DNA of 6,569 nucleotides, from NCBI RefSeq assembly GCF_051960575.1, contig NZ_JBQCEE010000358.1, positions 1-6,569 of the forward strand, read 5' to 3'. The translations under genes and the position numbers were made by a program. Origin of the DNA: JBQCEE01 sp051960575. GTDB lineage: Bacteria; Actinomycetota; Actinomycetes; Mycobacteriales; Jatrophihabitantaceae. Below the pieces are notes generated by a model. That model did not search any database, had not been told where the DNA came from, and saw nothing but the letters and a program-made list of their open reading frames with translations. Shown piece by piece: positions 6,126 to 6,569 of this stretch (position 1 is the stretch's first letter; each line of letters begins with the position of its first letter).

Positions 6126-6145
6126 GCTCCCCTGCATCGGGGGGC
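6126..6145 (+). other. Stem-loop in the serC-sepH gap
   Basis: GCTCCCC (6126-6132) can pair with GGGGGGC (6139-6145), including one G-U pair, around a TGCATC loop. It sits between the serC hairpins and the sepH -10 candidate. It could add to termination of serC or affect sepH expression. In such GC-rich DNA short stems also arise by chance. Confidence 0.3.
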
Positions 6146-6153
6146 GGGACGCC

Positions 6154-6159
6154 TAAGGT
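6154..6159 (+). promoter_or_regulatory. Candidate -10 element of sepH (or its ribosome binding site)
   Basis: TAAGGT matches TAnnnT and is followed by six bases and the ATG at 6166, the spacing expected for a leaderless mRNA. The AAGG inside it is also seven bases before the ATG and could act as a Shine-Dalgarno in a transcript reading through from serC. The same bases may serve both roles. No clear -35 is present. Confidence 0.4.
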
Positions 6160-6165
6160 CGGCGC

Positions 6166-6569
6166 ATGCGAGAGCTGCGACTTCTCCGGCAGGACGCGGA
6201 CAGCGCCACACTCGTCTTCACGACCCCGGACGACGACGAGCAGTTCCTGCTGCACGTCGACGACATGGTGCGTGCGGCCGTCCACTTCGACGTGGCCCAC
6301 GCGAAGGTGAAGCGCGCCGCGCAGGCACCGCCGGCGCCGGCCGCGCCGAGCAGCCCCGTGTCGCCGCGCGAGATCCAGACGCGCGTGCGTGGTGGCGAGA
6401 CGGCCGAGGCGATCGCCGACGAGTACGGCGTCGAACTGGCCAAGATCCTGCGCTTCGCCGGCCCGGTGCTCGAGGAGCGGGTGAGAATCGCGAGCGAGGC
6501 GCGCCGGGCGCGGGCCCGCGGCGGACCGGGCGAGGGGCGCCCGGTCGTCTTCGGCGACTTCGTCGACCG
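6166..6569 (+). CDS. sepH: SepH-like septation protein (DUF3071), 5' part
   Basis: The frame is open to the window end, giving 134 residues of a protein that is usually 300 or more; the C-terminal part is missing here. MRELRLLRQDADSATLVFTTPDDDEQFLLHVDD (1-33) is a short beta-rich start typical of DUF3071. An Ala/Pro linker (54-61) follows. Then comes SPREIQTRVRGGETAEAIADEYGV with KILRFAGPVLEER (66-105), the conserved helix-turn-helix of SepH, and a basic helix (IASEARRARARGG). SepH is known in Streptomyces and mycobacteria to bind FtsZ and promote filament assembly at division sites, acting in the cytoplasm. The gene follows serC on the same strand, an order I recall from mycobacteria (Rv0884c-Rv0883c), which supports the call. 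The ATG at 6166 is the only sensible start. Confidence 0.9.
   Translation, partial: MRELRLLRQDADSATLVFTTPDDDEQFLLHVDDMVRAAVHFDVAHAKVKRAAQAPPAPAAPSSPVSPREIQTRVRGGETAEAIADEYGVELAKILRFAGPVLEERVRIASEARRARARGGPGEGRPVVFGDFVD

Noticed and set aside
4598..6211. 537-codon open frame on the minus strand opposite serC
   Set aside because: The translation is low-complexity, rich in Arg, Gly, Ala and Val, and matches no family. It lies opposite the well-supported serC and covers part of the VOC gene in another frame, as is common in very GC-rich DNA.
1..6569. Mobile elements, CRISPR arrays, tRNA genes or defence-system genes
   Set aside because: Reading both strands by eye showed no spaced direct repeats, transposase motifs, cloverleaf sequences or known defence domains. 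Base composition looks even throughout.

Overview
The window is a gene-dense stretch of very GC-rich chromosomal DNA from an actinobacterium. The assignment rests on three things. A SepH-type (DUF3071) cell-division gene lies directly behind a SerC that closely resembles the mycobacterial type. Two of the seven genes start with GTG (three counting the tetR-family gene). Several promoters look leaderless. I cannot name the genus. No tRNA, rRNA, CRISPR array, insertion sequence or other mobile element is visible, and no gap between genes exceeds about 140 bases.

Left part (2-3188): a divergent regulatory unit. On the minus strand, a TetR-family regulator (1129-1794) overlaps by four bases (ATGA) a fold-III PLP enzyme of the D-threonine aldolase/alanine-racemase-like group (2-1132). 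On the plus strand is an FAD-dependent D-arabinono-/L-gulono-1,4-lactone oxidase-like enzyme (1869-3188). The 74 bases between the two starts form a large imperfect palindrome centred on base 1831. It carries two mirror-image promoters, and both appear to give leaderless mRNAs. The simplest reading is that the TetR protein controls itself, the PLP enzyme and the oxidase from one shared operator. The substrate of the unit is unknown.

Middle part (3189-4938): a PAPS-type sulfotransferase-like protein with a helical, basic C-terminal tail (3327-4520), followed tail-to-tail after 10 bases by a small VOC/glyoxalase-like protein on the minus strand (4531-4938).

Right part (4939-6569): phosphoserine aminotransferase serC (4976-6088), divergent from the VOC gene across only 37 bases. 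A hairpin-rich spacer follows, then the 5' part of sepH (6166 to the window end), the FtsZ-associated septation protein of actinobacteria. From memory, the serC-sepH order matches mycobacteria.

The most notable signal is not a gene but the mirrored divergent promoter/operator at 1801-1861. I see no evidence of a wholly new multi-gene system. The lactone oxidase/PLP aldolase/TetR unit is the part whose function is least explained.
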